From Mesorhabditis belari (Eukaryota; Nematoda; Chromadorea; Rhabditida; Rhabditidae): a stretch of DNA of 64,000 bases. The notes below the pieces were generated by a model that made no database searches, was not told where the DNA came from, and saw only the letters and a list, made by a program, of their open reading frames with translations. Positions 52,189-64,000 of the stretch are shown in pieces; the first letter of the stretch is position 1; each line of letters opens with the position of its first letter. The stretch is taken from assembly GCA_958450365.1 (NCBI GenBank), contig CAUEEP010000938.1, positions 992,001 to 1,056,000 on the forward strand, in the 5' to 3' direction. The position numbers and the translations under genes are program-made.

Positions 52189-53507
52189 AGCAAAGGAGTA
52201 CTCCTTGTGATTGAGAGACTGAGAAAGGAGTGCATTTTTGAAAAGCGGGATGGTACCAATTATTGGCACTATGTGTTAATTAACGGTGAATTGAAAGTTA
52301 TGGCTGAATGGATTGAAGGGGAAAGGCATGGTGTTGCGTTTTGAAAGGAATGGATTGGTCAGTCAACAAATGAAACATTCATTGGGTATGGATAAAGCTT
52401 ATTTGGTCTACTAGACCAAATTGGTCTGTAGGGATTGCTAGGGACTACGATAGCTTTCTAATTTACACTACATTATTCTAGGTATAAGATTCTCTGAATC
52501 CAATAACCCTACCGTACCCTACCGTACTCCAAAAGGTCACAGAATCCAGGTGTAAATGTTTTGATTACCCCAATCAACACCTGTGACCGAGAACAATGAT
52601 TGATGGGTAATGGCAATTCACGGCTGTTTTTTTCATAGTACTTTGATGTCTCGCCGAGTTACCGAATCGAATTTTACAGCCCAAGCGACATTGCTCTATA
52701 TGTGGTATGCAAATTTATGGGTACCGCAGCTGTCTTTCGGAACAATGTGTAGAGAGTGAGCGAAAGGAAAAGCGGTGTGGCTTTGGAAAGGCTTTGCGAC
52801 ATTGCTTTCTCTGTTGATCATGCTCTCAAGGGGAAATTTGCATTCAAAGTGATGGATGGAGATTAAGGATGAGACACACCTTTGATGGAAAAGTTTTCGA
52901 GATATAGAGAAAAGACTTTGATGAATATTTAGAGCAAAAATATGACAGTAGTACGTTGTTTTTATATTTAGTTGTTTTTATTTAGTTGTTTTTATACAAA
53001 ACCTATCAAAATTGACTTTTACGCTGAGACTTTTGAAATAGATTCAGTCTTTTTACTTTAGTTGTCTTGTTACTGTAATAGGACAAGATGCTAGGGTCTC
53101 ACAGTAGACTTAGTCAAGTAGTGCATAAGAGAAAACATTGATAAACTGAATAAGCTATACTTTTATTGTCATACTGTACTTTTATTGTCCTTTTCACTAC
53201 AGTAAACATTAAGATAAAGACTAGATTTGCTTTTTAGGCAAATGAAATCACTGATTTGCTAAAGATTCGAATACTTTTGGTTATTTTACGTACTTTCTAC
53301 CGTAATCCATTTTCTATTTAGGCTTTGATCGATAAGCAAGTCTTTTAAAGTGCATCAAGTATCAAGTAACTCGAACTTTGAATACAATACCCAATTCTAT
53401 TGTTACTTTCTATTGTTACTGCTTACCAAGTACTAAGCAAGCACTTTTAAATCTGGTACTACAGTAGATCTGGTACTACAGAGTCTTTTTTTTTGATCTG
53501 TCCCGGC

Positions 53508-53960
53508 CCATCTGAGTCTTTTTCTCACGACCACTTCCACTGGATCTCTGAGTCCCGAGAGCTGGACTGTCCTATCTTGGCTGTTCCTGGTTCGAAGTCT
53601 TCGACTTGCTTGTGCTGGTGGTGGTTCTAGTCTCTAGCCATCCTTTCTCTGACACTTGTGCTCCACCTCGTTGCTGGTCTTCCGATGGGCCTCTTTTGGT
53701 CTCGTGGTAGCCACTCTGCGACCCGTATCGTCCATCTGTCGTCTGTTCTTCTGGCCACGTGACCGGCCCATCTGAGTCTTTTTCTCTCGATCACTTCCAC
53801 TGGATCCCTGAGTCCCGAGAGCTGGCGCATATCCGTACTTCTTAGGTCTTGGTCGAGCTGCGTCTTCCTATTGTGCCCGAGGAGGCTCTTTTCATGCTTT
53901 CTCTCGATGCTTCGTTCTCAGGGCTCGTTCGGCGAGATCCAAGTATCAAACTTTGAAAGC
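53508..53960 (-). mobile_element. Remnant of a non-LTR retrotransposon (C-terminal end of reverse transcriptase ORF)
   Basis: Reverse-strand frame 53627-53830 reads RKRLRWAGHVARRTDDRW, then PIGRPATRW, the typical C-terminal motif of RTE/CR1-type endonuclease-reverse transcriptase proteins. Upstream sequence to 53960 keeps recognisable pieces but is frameshifted. About 65 bp (53514-53576) is repeated nearly unchanged at 53764-53826, so the fragment has an internal duplication. The rest of the element is missing and it is inactive. Confidence 0.75.
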
Positions 53961-54508
53961 TAATAGAAATAAACCACATGTACATCTAAGTCTACAGTTT
54001 TAAACAAATTTCTTTTGTCTATTTTGGTGATAATAAGTGTTTTAAAGAGAAGTTTGACACAAAAAACAGAGAGATGAAGTTTCCGAACTCAAAAAGTTTC
54101 TAATATCTTTCATTTTAGAAAGATTTTTCAATTTACATACTAAGCGTTCAAAAGGGGCAATTTGAAAAGGAAAGAAAAACGAAAGAAAGGAAAGAAAAAC
54201 GAGAAAAGAATCCGAATTGAAATACTTAGAAAAGGAAAAGAAAGAGAATCGAAGAATGAAATTCGGGAAAAGAGATGAGAAAATCTAAACAAACAATTGA
54301 AATTGGGAATCTTTTGAGGCCAATGATACATCTGCAATTGTAGCTAAACTATGAAACAAATGAGAATCTTTTTGAATGCTAAAGTTTTCAAGAAAGCTAC
54401 AATTTTGATTACTGCTTAAATCTGCTGCTTAAATCTAAAATTAACCATGTTTTAGATCAAGAATAGAGATCAGTTCTCTTTATCAGTTGATTATTTCAGC
54501 TTCAGCAA

Positions 54509-54574
54509 ATGGCTGATATGGCCAACTGGCTAAGAACCCGGTGGGAGGTCAGGGGTTCAATCCCGTCGGCTGGG
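54509..54574 (+). repeat. tRNA-derived sequence
   Basis: GGCTGATATGGCCAACTGGC and GGGGTTCAATCCCG lie only about 25 nt apart, too close for a complete anticodon arm. Probably a deleted tRNA copy or SINE head. Confidence 0.4.
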
Positions 54575-56399
54575 ATAGTTCTTCTTTTATATTTTTTTAG
54601 GTTTTGCTTATGTATTGTTTGTACTAACAATAAACAATATAATAAAAATAATACTTTAAATTTGAACAATAAAAATAAAAGAAAGATAAAAGTTTGTACA
54701 TAGTTTGAGCATAAAAAGGCAAAAAGAAAAGTGGAGTCCTTTCGGGAAAAGAGAAAGGCACAAAGAGGGCTAATTCGGTTGTTGTGTGTGTTTGCTGGGT
54801 GTTGCCAATGTTCAACGCATTATATTATGTAGTGGATTTTGGGGGAAAAAGGGGAACATGGGGGAACACTGAGTAGTTGGCGTGTGTCCCTCTCTTGCAC
54901 GACTGAATCCCTTGGGGAACACCCCTTGGAAAAGGAAACGAGAAGGAAATGCCATTGATGGCCATTCACCCATTCCTTCTCAATACACTTCTCCTTTCTT
55001 TCTTGGAAGGAAATCATCCATTCAATGCCAACCTATCAATCTCATAAACATCACGATAAACGAGTGTACCACAGTGAGAATAGGTAGATGGTGATTTGGG
55101 AAGGTCAACTCAAACTCTGTCCATCGGATGTCTGAGTTCTTGAAGTTGGTTGTGTAGGTTCGAGATGTTCACTTATTCATCAGCTTGTCCCTTTCTTCCC
55201 CTTCCTTCCGCCTCTTCCCCGACAATACATATTTTACCTATTCCCTCTTATTTTCCCTTTTGTTTTCCCGTTTCTCTTTACCTATATGAAGGTCGTATGA
55301 AAAATTCCAGCACTCAAAGCAAAGCCGAGCTGAGTTCCCCCATTCTCATCACTACGAATCTTTCTGAAATACGATACTCAGAATGTTTAGCTAAAGCTTT
55401 TTTGAGTTATATAAAAACTTGGTTTTCTAAAAGGTAGCTAAAGTTTAGTTAGCGCAAAAATAGACATACGCAGAGGAGACAAATAGGCTAAAGGTTAAAT
55501 TAAGCTCAAAGGTTTAAAGTTGAATAAATTACCATAGCTGCTGCTGCTAATCAATGCAGATGCTTTGAAATGCTACTTTGAATCGATAGAGTTAAAATGA
55601 ATGAGTCAATCGAATCGATTGCTCGATCGATCGAATCAAAGTTTTGCTTTTTAGCGATGAAGGCTTGAGGTTATGAAGAATCAGTGAATCTATCTTTATT
55701 TCAGCCTTGTACTACGATCAAATTCGTAAAGTTTGACTTGTTAGGAGAAATTTGGCTTTTCATTTCCTTCAATGCATAGTCAAAGAGCGTCAGAAAAGCG
55801 GAGAGATTTATGAGCGCTAAACTTGTGGAGACAGAATTAGTTAGTGAAAGAATTAGTCATTGAATCGAGATTGCATCACTGAATTACCCACGAGATATAC
55901 AATTTTTAATTAAAGATTTAAGAGTCGGTGAAAAGGTGAAAGAAAAAAAAAGGTTATATTGAAAATCGGAGGGGACAAGTTTGGGGGAATACAACTGGAG
56001 AGGGAATGAATGTGAGGGAGACGAGGGGTTTTATCATAAAGAAAAATGGGAAAGGAGCATGCTCTGGAGATGATCAAAGTGAAGGGGAAGAAAAAGGAAG
56101 ACTCATCATAAGTGGATTCGGGTGGATGGGGAGAGGGGAGGGCTGCTGAGGGTGGACTCTCTTTTCAAGAAGCATATCCCTATAGGCAAACTAGAAAAAA
56201 CAGTATTGAAGAAGAAAAAAAGCTTTCTTTCCTCTCTAACCTATTGGTAAATAAGCTTTTCCATTTTTTTTCATCCTTTCATTGAAAAATAACGCTAACC
56301 TATGATTTTCTCTAAATAAAAATGTTTATTAGATAAATGGATAATGCCATTTTGATTGTGTTTCTTGAGTTAAGCCTCTTTGGAGTCAAGGCGATCAGC

Positions 56400-56472
56400 T
56401 GCGTTGTAGTGTAATGGTTAGCGCGGTGGTCTGGTAAGCCAAAGGTCCCGGGTTCGAGTCCCGGTGGTGCCC
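56400..56472 (+). tRNA. tRNA-like gene with anticodon loop CTGGTAA (GGT, Thr)
   Basis: 73 nt fold as a cloverleaf: D arm GTGT/GCGC, anticodon arm with 4 of 5 pairs, T stem CCGGG/CCCGG around TTCGAGT. The acceptor has six of seven pairs, four of them G-T, and a T-C mismatch at position 1-72. A T run follows at 56486. Eukaryotes normally read ACC codons with an A34 (inosine) Thr tRNA, so a GGT anticodon is unexpected. It may be a decayed or tRNA-derived repeat. Confidence 0.5.
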
Positions 56473-57269
56473 GATTTTGCTCTACGCTTTTTGATCTCTA
56501 GTTCCAACTCTTGAGCTATACTCTATGACTCTAACGATGAATTGAGTAAGAGTAAGCATAGAGGTTTTAATTGAAAAGCTTTTAAAAGACTTAAATCCAT
56601 TCAACACAAAAGATTCAGATGTTTCAAAGCAAAAGAAGTCCGTAAGCGCATGTTAGAGCTGATAAATTTGAATGGGAATCATGAGTGGATCTGGTTGAAG
56701 TGAAGAGGGAAACCAAGAACGATAGACAGAACCTCTTGAGGCGCTCTTGACGATGGATTCCATAAAATCGAACAAATAAAACCGAAGATTGAAGCATTGA
56801 AACATATTTACAAAAATTGATTGAATGATTAGTTTCCTACTTTCTCTTTTAAACTGACCTTGCCTCTAGGTCGACAATAAGTGCTTTTTGGGGGAATTGA
56901 GGGAAACAGGGAACTCTGGGAGTTGGGGTTATCAGAGAAAAACAAAGCAGAACAAGAACTTAGGTGTGTCAAGTAACGGTTGCAAAGACGAACTTTTGTA
57001 AATGAAAGTATTGATAGTAGAAACATTAGGAGTTAAATATTCTAAAATTAGTTTGTTGGTAGCTTATTGTAGCTTATTGTAGTTCCTATTTGGTTCCTAT
57101 TTGCTTCCTATTTGGTTCCGATCTGTAGCTTATTGTAGCTTTCTATTTAGCTTTTCTATTTAGCATTAAGCTTTATTCATAAGCATTTAGGTTTAAATTT
57201 GTCAATGAAGAAGGTCTAGCAGTTTGGATATGTATGAATGACAGATTTATTTTTAGATTTGTAGAGATT

Positions 57270-57375
57270 AGTACAGACAGTACTTTATACATTACAGTAG
57301 TTACAGACAGTACAGTAGTTACAGACAGTACAGTACTTTATACAGTACAGTAGTTACAGACAGTACAAGTACAAA
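57270..57375. repeat. TACAGTAGTTACAGACAG repeats
   Basis: Several overlapping copies of GTACAGTAGTTACAGACAG, a local expansion of the TACAGTA motif that is frequent in this intergenic region. Confidence 0.8.
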
Positions 57376-57579
57376 AGTACAGGTTTAGATAGGTTTCAAA
57401 TCAAGTTTAGATGTACTAACAGTCTCAAAAACGTCACAGAAAAGATTGGTTGAGCAATGGTTTGTTGAGAGGAAAAAAAGATGGAATTTGATCGGTTTTG
57501 AATTGGGAAAGAATGAGTAAGAAAAGAGGAAAGAAAGGTTCGATGAAGACAAAGGAATGGATTGTTGACGGGTGGAAGA

Positions 57580-57640
57580 ACGGGGGGAAAGGAGGGGAAG
57601 GAGGGGAAGGAGGGGAAGGAGGGGAAGGAGGGGAAAGGAG
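57580..57640. repeat. (GGAGGGGAA)n tandem array
   Basis: About six units, purine-only on +. Confidence 0.9.
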
Positions 57641-57825
57641 AGATCATCCCCTTTCATCATTCTCGGAAATGGGTTCGCATACCCATTTCTCATTTTTAAG
57701 ATCATAGCTTAAACTTGAGTCTTGAGTCTTGTGAGTAAAGAAATTCCTGAATCTTATGCGTTCAAGCATACTACCTTAGTACATTTAAACTCATTTACAC
57801 AAGTATTTGAAGATCTATGAATCTG

Positions 57826-58018
57826 TAGAGAAAAGGAACCAAATTTGTAAATGGAACCAAATCTGTACCGAAAAGGAACCAAATCTGTAGAAAAAAGGAG
57901 CCAAATTTGTAAATGGAACCAAATCTCTAGAGAAAAGGAACCAACTCTGTACCGAAAAGGAACCAAATCTGTATAGAAAAGGAACCAAATCGGTATAAAA
58001 AAGAAATCAAATCTGTAG
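57826..58018. repeat. Array of 16-20 bp units around GGAACCAAATCTGTA
   Basis: About ten degenerate units alternating AGAAAAGGAACCAAATCTGT and AAATGGAACCAAAT. Confidence 0.9.
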
Positions 58019-61000
58019 CCAGTTATTCTAGCCAATTATCGACAAATATTCTCATCCTCATTTTCCCATCAACTATTGTCAGTCCTACACTTGTCAACGC
58101 AAAAACTTGATCTCAAAACAGTCAACTAGATAAAATCAGAAGATCGATTGCCATTGGGGCAAAATTCTTGAAGAGTATTTGATTGTTGGGTAAATTGGAG
58201 AAAATTGGGTGCCAAATTAGCATCGGAAGTGATGGAAGTGGTTGATATGGGAAAGGGGGAGAGATGGGTGCTTGAGCAGGGGTGTCAATGGAGGCGATGA
58301 TGGGCACCCTAGAGAGACCGGAACTCTCGACCACCCCTACCCATCCCTGAAAAGATATCTCTCAAGGGGGTGATCGTCTTCTTCTTCTTCTTCTTCTTCT
58401 TGGCTTCTTTTCCATTCTCTTTGTCTTTTCGATGAGTGAGAAGGGGTATCGTCTAGGGACGCGCCGATTCTTCCGCTTTTCCGCGTGATCCTCTTTGGTC
58501 ATCAATCTTCAAAATTTGAATTTCAATTTTCTGTGCTTCCTTCGGATAAATGGGTAAACAAAGGAAGCATTTCAAAAATGGCTATTGCTAAAAGTAATAC
58601 AAGTGTTAAGTGAAAGAGTATAGAGCACTGAGAAGTACAGTAATCTTGGTACAAGGACAATTAAGCAAATAAAGTACTGTAGCAAATAAAGTACTGTAAC
58701 TTTGGAAGAGGATACTGTAGCTACTGGGAAAGAACTCTTCTAGATAACCTTTTCGAATCTGATACAATAAGCCTATGAAATAGATTTCAGTGTATTACAT
58801 ACAAGATAAGGACTCTATTCTACTCTAGATAGCTAATTGTTGAACTTTAGTAATAAGAAGATCGTTGATACTAAATGGTAAAGTACAAATATTTAAAAAT
58901 ATAGGGCATGTGCCTACCCAACTTTTTTTTTTACATAAAACTAAAACTTCCAATAAAACGAGCCAAGAACCTGTACCTTTAAAGACTCTAAAAAGCCTTT
59001 GTCGCCCCATAAACCCAAGTGAAAGTCATACTAAATACTGAAAGAACAAGAAAATGACTGTATTGATGATCGATGTGATGATAGTTGAAAATGATCGTCA
59101 GAGAAAGACGAAGAAATCAATCTCTCGAAGCACTCGAGTGTGAAATGGGCTAACGACGTGAGTCCTCGATTGGGACAACGGGGTTGGGGAAAAAATGGGA
59201 ATGAGAGGGTTCGTCCTTGGTGTTTTTTTTGTTTCCCCACTTTCTCGAAGATTTCAATGCTCTAACTGAAACAGAGGGATTGAGGAGTCTCTTCTGAATG
59301 GTCACCGACTTTGTGGCGCCATGGGAATGAGTTCGATATCCATATGGGATTTGGTCGTAAATTTTTTTGAAAACGTCTATGGGTTCACACGTGTCATCAA
59401 TGGATTATGCAATTAGATGAACGGAAGGAAATAGGGTTGGGCTGGATTAGGTACAGTACTACCGTGGCACCGTACTACTTCTAGATCTGTTTCTAAATCT
59501 TCAAGTTCTAGGTCTTCTGGTCTTGGCTAAAAATACGATAGTAAGAGAGAAAAACAATGACTTGGCTTATTGTAAGTGGTACAATAGCTTGGCCTAAAGA
59601 CATAGTAGTGAGATTGGATACAGTGTGGAAACCAGCAATTGTATATACAATGGATTGGGTTAAGTATAGTAATTAACTAGATACAGTAAGTTCAATATGT
59701 ACAGTATTTTGGTCTTAAGTTGGCATCTATTTTGCAAGTATTCTAACGTCAAAAATCTTACAATAACAAGGGTTGGCCTATTGTTTTTGACTACAATAAT
59801 GTGGCTTACTATTGGGATAACGTGGTCTATAACTTACTTACCAATATGGAGAACCTTTCTGTATATCTAGTTTTTTTGAAATCTATTGAAAGCGATTGAA
59901 CTCAAACAATTCAGGAAACGAAACACATTCCATTACCTTTGCTCTAATGTCCATGAATCCCGTTCGAACACTAAATGTAAAGCGGTCAAAATTTGCATGA
60001 AAAAAAGTGCCGAAAAGAAAAGTGGATGACTCTCGAGAGATTCGAATAAAAGTGGTACTTGGGAAAAGGAAAAATAACAGAGGGAGATCAACCTTGTGAA
60101 ATGAAAAGAAAGGAGATTCACGGATACGATTGCATTCTCAGATTGGGATTTAGGCTCTCAAAATGGAAATTTCTTGTAGGTTCGATGATTTCAAGAAAAA
60201 AAGTCATGGGAATGTAATTTGTAGAAATTTTTTGTTGTTGGAGTTGTAATGTAAATGTAAAATTGTTAGAGTCTACCGTAACCCGTGCAATAGAACGGAT
60301 TGCCCTACAAGTATTACGGTAAGTAGCCAACTTTTAGAAACCTATTCAAAAACCGATTACTCGAGTTGTATAAATGGGAGCTTTAAACTTTTTTTGTATG
60401 TCAATCCTGAGTTTCGGAGGTGGGTTTTTTTGAAAATTGGGTCTAACAACCCAGGACTTTGTCATCGTCTATTCAACAAGGTGCACTGCAAAAGAGTGAA
60501 TGCCAATTTGGGGATTATCGAATGTTCTGCGAAAAAGGGAGAGAAATTGAGGGGTTTTCGAAAAAAAAGGAGAGGGTGTTGACACAAAAAGAGGCAGTCA
60601 CATTGGAAGGGGAGAAATTGGTGAGGTCAACCGGAATAAAAACGAAACATTTCCTTTCACTTTGCAACCAAATCTATACAAATCTATTAGGGTGTTAGGT
60701 TTAGAGTGGTGTGAATGAGATCAACAACATTTGGATGAGAGATTAATGAATGGGGATCGGAGTTTAATACTTACTCATGTAAAAAGAGTAGTCATTTTTG
60801 AATAATCCGCTTTTAAAACGTGCCAATCTTCAAAAACTACAAAACTAGAGCTAAGGTAAGAGTAGTTTTCAGAAATTGACGCGTTTTAGGAAAAGCATGA
60901 AGAGAGAAACAAACTCTAATCACTTAATTGCATATGGTCAAACTAAAGTAACAGTTGAAAACTTAGATTGAATAGGCATTAGACATGTATTTACCTGTTA

Positions 61001-61534
61001 TCAGGATCGGATAGATCATGCTTGAAAATCAAAATACACAATGAAAAGGTGCAAAAGCAAAAAAAAGTCCTGCCCTAGGAACAGTTGTGAAATTTGTGAC
61101 TCCTTATCGATTACCTAAACAACAATCTTTTTGAGTTTTCTTTTGCACCTCATCTAACCATTTCCTATAGATAAAGGAGGGTAAACGATTTAATTGCAAG
61201 TCGAGAAAAGCGAAAAGATGAAAAGACAAGAAAGGTGTGCATATTTCCCAAGAAGCTGTAAATCTGGCGGCGCGCTTTTGATTTCACCAACCACAGAAAC
61301 ACAACTGATAGCCTCGACAAACAAATTACGCACACTTGCCCTTATGGCCTAAAGAGAGGTCCGTGAAAACCGTTCGGGGATGTTAGCAGTGAAATAAAAT
61401 TGAGAGAAATTAAACATATGCAAGTTAACAGCTTGGTTACAACTTTTGAGACACAAACTACCGTAGTTTATCTTTGAAAGTATGATTTTATATAAAGCAC
61501 CAACGCTTCCGTAGCTGAAACATGCTGTAGATAC

Positions 61535-61680
61535 TGGGGTAGGCTAATTTCTGCCATTTTATTTGTAGATCTCAATATGTGCAACAAAATGACACCAAAA
61601 TCATAAAGATTGGACCACTTAGAAGAAAATTATGGCGATTTGCGCAAATAAAATGGCGGAAATTAGCCTTCCGGGAAATT
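61535..61680. repeat. Small copy of the GGGGTAGGCTAATTT foldback family
   Basis: GGGGTAGGCTAATTTC at the left and GGAAATTAGCC at the right enclose one AAAATCATAAAGATTGG unit, as in the 28508 element. It lies about 250 bp upstream of the first exon of the last gene. Confidence 0.7.
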
Positions 61681-61929
61681 AGCCTTACTTTAATAGAAGC
61701 CCCCTCATATAGGTTTCATCACTTTTCAATCATTTTGTTCTAGGCGCTGGTTAATGTTTGAAATATGTGTTATATATCGAAAAATCACCCACCCTCTCTA
61801 CTTTAGTTTGATACCTAAGCGCGCAGAAACAAACGTGCTGGTGTTGAGATATGAGCGTTTGTTTAAGGGTAAACTTAGACTACGCGACGCTCCCATAGGG
61901 GCCGTTCTATTAGGGTTTTTACGGTAAGC

Positions 61930-64000
61930 ATGCTTTTGCGCAAAATTTTCTTTTTTCCGCACAAACCATTTGAGACTCTCGGAAATTTCGATCATTACAT
62001 TGGTTTTTTAACTTGCATACACTTCTTTGTCTTTTTAGTTATCAATAACTGTCAACAACGAATTTATTACGCCATGACGCCTCCGGTAAAGGCTTTCGGT
62101 TCAACTATCGGAAATTGGTAGTTTCCTTTAGACTTTGGCACCTTTATACCTGATGAAGGTGGGAGAAGCTACCTTATGTTTGAAGAATCACTTGGTTTTA
62201 TGGTAGGTTTTATATTTATTGGCGGAGTTCATTAAATTTTAGTGGGATCGCCAAACAGCTGCGACATCAACTCTACATGGCTGGTCTTTCTCTTGGGGAG
62301 GATCACTATGTGCGCGAATTTGCGACACGTGAACAAGTTAGACAATGCTTGATTTCCGTTTAATTAACTGATCTTTAGGCAAGTGTTTTCATTCAAAATT
62401 CATCAGCAAAGAAATCGGTATTTGTGGTCATTGATGATAATAGTAAGGTTACTCATTTGTTTTTGTTCATTTTTGTTTTAGTTGTCGTCAATCGTCATGC
62501 AGGAGCTGAGTACCCACAGCCAAATATACTCTACTTCACTGGATCCTTCATGGCAAAGGATATTGTCTTTGGAGTTGGACAACAATTCAGGTAGATGGAT
62601 TTTATTTCGATTTAATTCGTATGTGCACTGTTAGGTCACGTTGCGATGAGTTTGCCAAGCGTTTGATCGAAGAAGATAACTTATTTGCGGTTGCTTCAAA
62701 AGATATTACTATGCGGTAAGTTACAGTTGTTAAAGAAATGTATGTTTTTTTAAAGAGGCGAGGGTCATCCAGCTTGTACATCCGTTCACTCTAAGACTTC
62801 AAAAATCGAATCAGGCAATGCGGTAATCAGTTTTGGCTATCGCCTATACATTTAAGCCAATTTTAGTACGTCACTTCTTCAAAAACTGTGGTGTCAAAAG
62901 AGGAAAAGGGTTTTGAATGTGCTGCCTGCTTGAAAGGAAATCAGATATGTTTCTGCTTGATGCCCATCGTTCAACTTCTTGTGGAACATCATCCTCCTTG
63001 TGTCGATCATGAGCTTTTGCAAGTAAGGCTTAACTACGTTGCGGCTGTTAAAGAACTATTTTAGCTTATTGAAGAATACGTGGACGACTTCATTCCATAT
63101 CAAGTGTTGAAGGCACAAATGAGCGGAGAACATCTAGAGGCATCAAACGAAGTTGGTAAAGGCTTTTCTAGCTTTATACCATCATTTATTTAGAGCGCGG
63201 AAGACGTCGAATCGGCACATTCGTCTCCAAAGGAACCGGAGCCAATTGAAACATCGCGATTTAATGCTTACACTGAAGAACCTCAACTTGAAAGACTCAA
63301 ACTCGAAGAATCGTTGATCAAAAGTCTTGACATCCAGAATTTGGGCCACTTGAAGGAAGACAACAAGCAATGTTATGACAAAATGCCCGAGCTTGACGAG
63401 TTTGAAGATGAAGAAATCACCTATGAAAGGGACACTTCTTCGGATCAATCACCGGATGAAAACACATTGCCCTCGCTGACGTCTGATCCCAACGAGCAAT
63501 TGTCTCCAGCAAGTGCTGAGACGCTGTCAATTTCATTCATGAATATTGGTTCGCCCAGGGTCTTTTTCACTGAATCAACAAAAAAGAACACTACTTCAAG
63601 TCCATTGTCAAAAGCGGAATCTCATGGGTCGTCGAAGTCTTCTAACAAGGTAGGGACGTTAGACTATTAAACTTTACTTTTTTTCAGATCAGCAAAGCTT
63701 TGATCCGAACTCCTATGATGGAAGAAGAAGGTGTTGATTCAGTACCATATACATCTCCACTCCATCAGGTTTTTAAAGGCTTTTACTCTATAGCGCTCAA
63801 CTTTAGATGCCAGTACCTCTACTTGGTACAAGTTATCAAGAAATTCTGATGGAGATCGAACACCACAACATCACGATGTCCCAACTTCGGGCCTCGTTTG
63901 CTGCAAACCTCAGCCGAGCTCATGAAGTGATTAGCCAGGTGATAGTTTTTGTTTAGCTTCTTCAAATAATTGTGTTCCTTAGCAGAAACTACTTACGGAT
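61930..64000 (+). CDS. Unrecognised multi-exon protein, 3' end beyond the window
   Basis: I do not recognise this gene. Exons joining in phase: 61930-62002, 62039-62085, 62132-62202, 62243-62336, 62379-62442, 62482-62590, 62635-62715, 62756-62822, 62867-63022, 63065-63151, 63194-63649, 63688-63768, 63807-63938, 63983 to the window end. That is 506 residues so far. The first two thirds look globular, with a Cys-rich stretch FECAACLKGNQICFC. The exon 63194-63649 encodes an acidic, Ser-rich, probably disordered segment (EDEEITYERDTSSDQS). The later part looks helical. Introns are 36-60 bp, as in the 30-33 kb gene. The start at 61930 is the first ATG in frame but lies close to a repeat, so upstream exons are possible. 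The 13 consistent junctions make a real gene very likely. Confidence 0.72.

Larger units (their letters stand above)
44013..61929. other. Gene-poor stretch of 18 kb
   Basis: Between the vab-1 start and the last gene I see no exon set with consistent phases, only microsatellites, two tRNA-like sequences, a retrotransposon remnant and the candidate exon at 46009. TACAGTA/TACTGTA motifs are frequent (for example 57285-57370, 58640-58720, 59450-59705). The part next to vab-1 presumably holds its promoter. Confidence 0.55.

Noticed and set aside
51764..52344. Frames entering the GAAGGA repeat
   Set aside because: Mostly repeat-derived; the unique ends show no recognised domain.

Overview
This window looks like nuclear DNA of a free-living (rhabditid-type) nematode; the genus cannot be read from the sequence. 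The reasons are: many short exons split by introns of about 40-100 bp with TTTCAG or TTTTAG acceptors, strong A+T richness, orthologue-grade matches to nematode-style genes (a cytoplasmic intermediate filament with a lamin tail, an Eph receptor, a GILT thiol reductase), and abundant Tc1/mariner-type foldback elements with TA target duplications.

Layout. 1-7.6 kb: repeat-rich DNA with no gene I can support. 7.6-20.5 kb (+): an intermediate filament gene, best matched to IFB-1. Two long alternative N-termini and three further candidate first exons all splice in the same phase into one common rod and tail. 22.7-27.7 kb (-): a GILT-family thiol reductase with a signal peptide and a Gln-rich N-terminal part; a 1.3-kb Ginger-like DNA transposon sits in one of its introns, inside a satellite array. 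28.5-31 kb: four foldback elements in a row, the last inside an intron of the next gene. 30.1-33.0 kb (+): an unrecognised gene of about 14 exons. 34.6-44.0 kb (-): a complete 26-exon Eph receptor tyrosine kinase (VAB-1), 1092 residues by my splicing, convergent with the previous gene. 44-61.9 kb: a gene-poor stretch with microsatellites, two tRNA-like sequences, a non-LTR retrotransposon remnant and one candidate exon. 61.9-64 kb (+): a second unrecognised multi-exon gene that runs off the window.

The genes do not form an operon or pathway. ifb-1 (epidermal attachment and excretory canal cytoskeleton in C. elegans) and vab-1 (ephrin signalling in epidermal and neural morphogenesis) are both morphogenesis genes, and as I recall both lie on C. 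elegans chromosome II, so linkage may be conserved. Exon models were made by eye from splice consensus and reading phase. The spliced ifb-1 B form (2109 nt) and vab-1 (3279 nt) are exact multiples of three with every junction in phase, which is strong internal support. The most interesting points are the stack of alternative ifb-1 first exons, the tandemly duplicated splice donor at the end of its rod domain, and the Ginger-like transposon.
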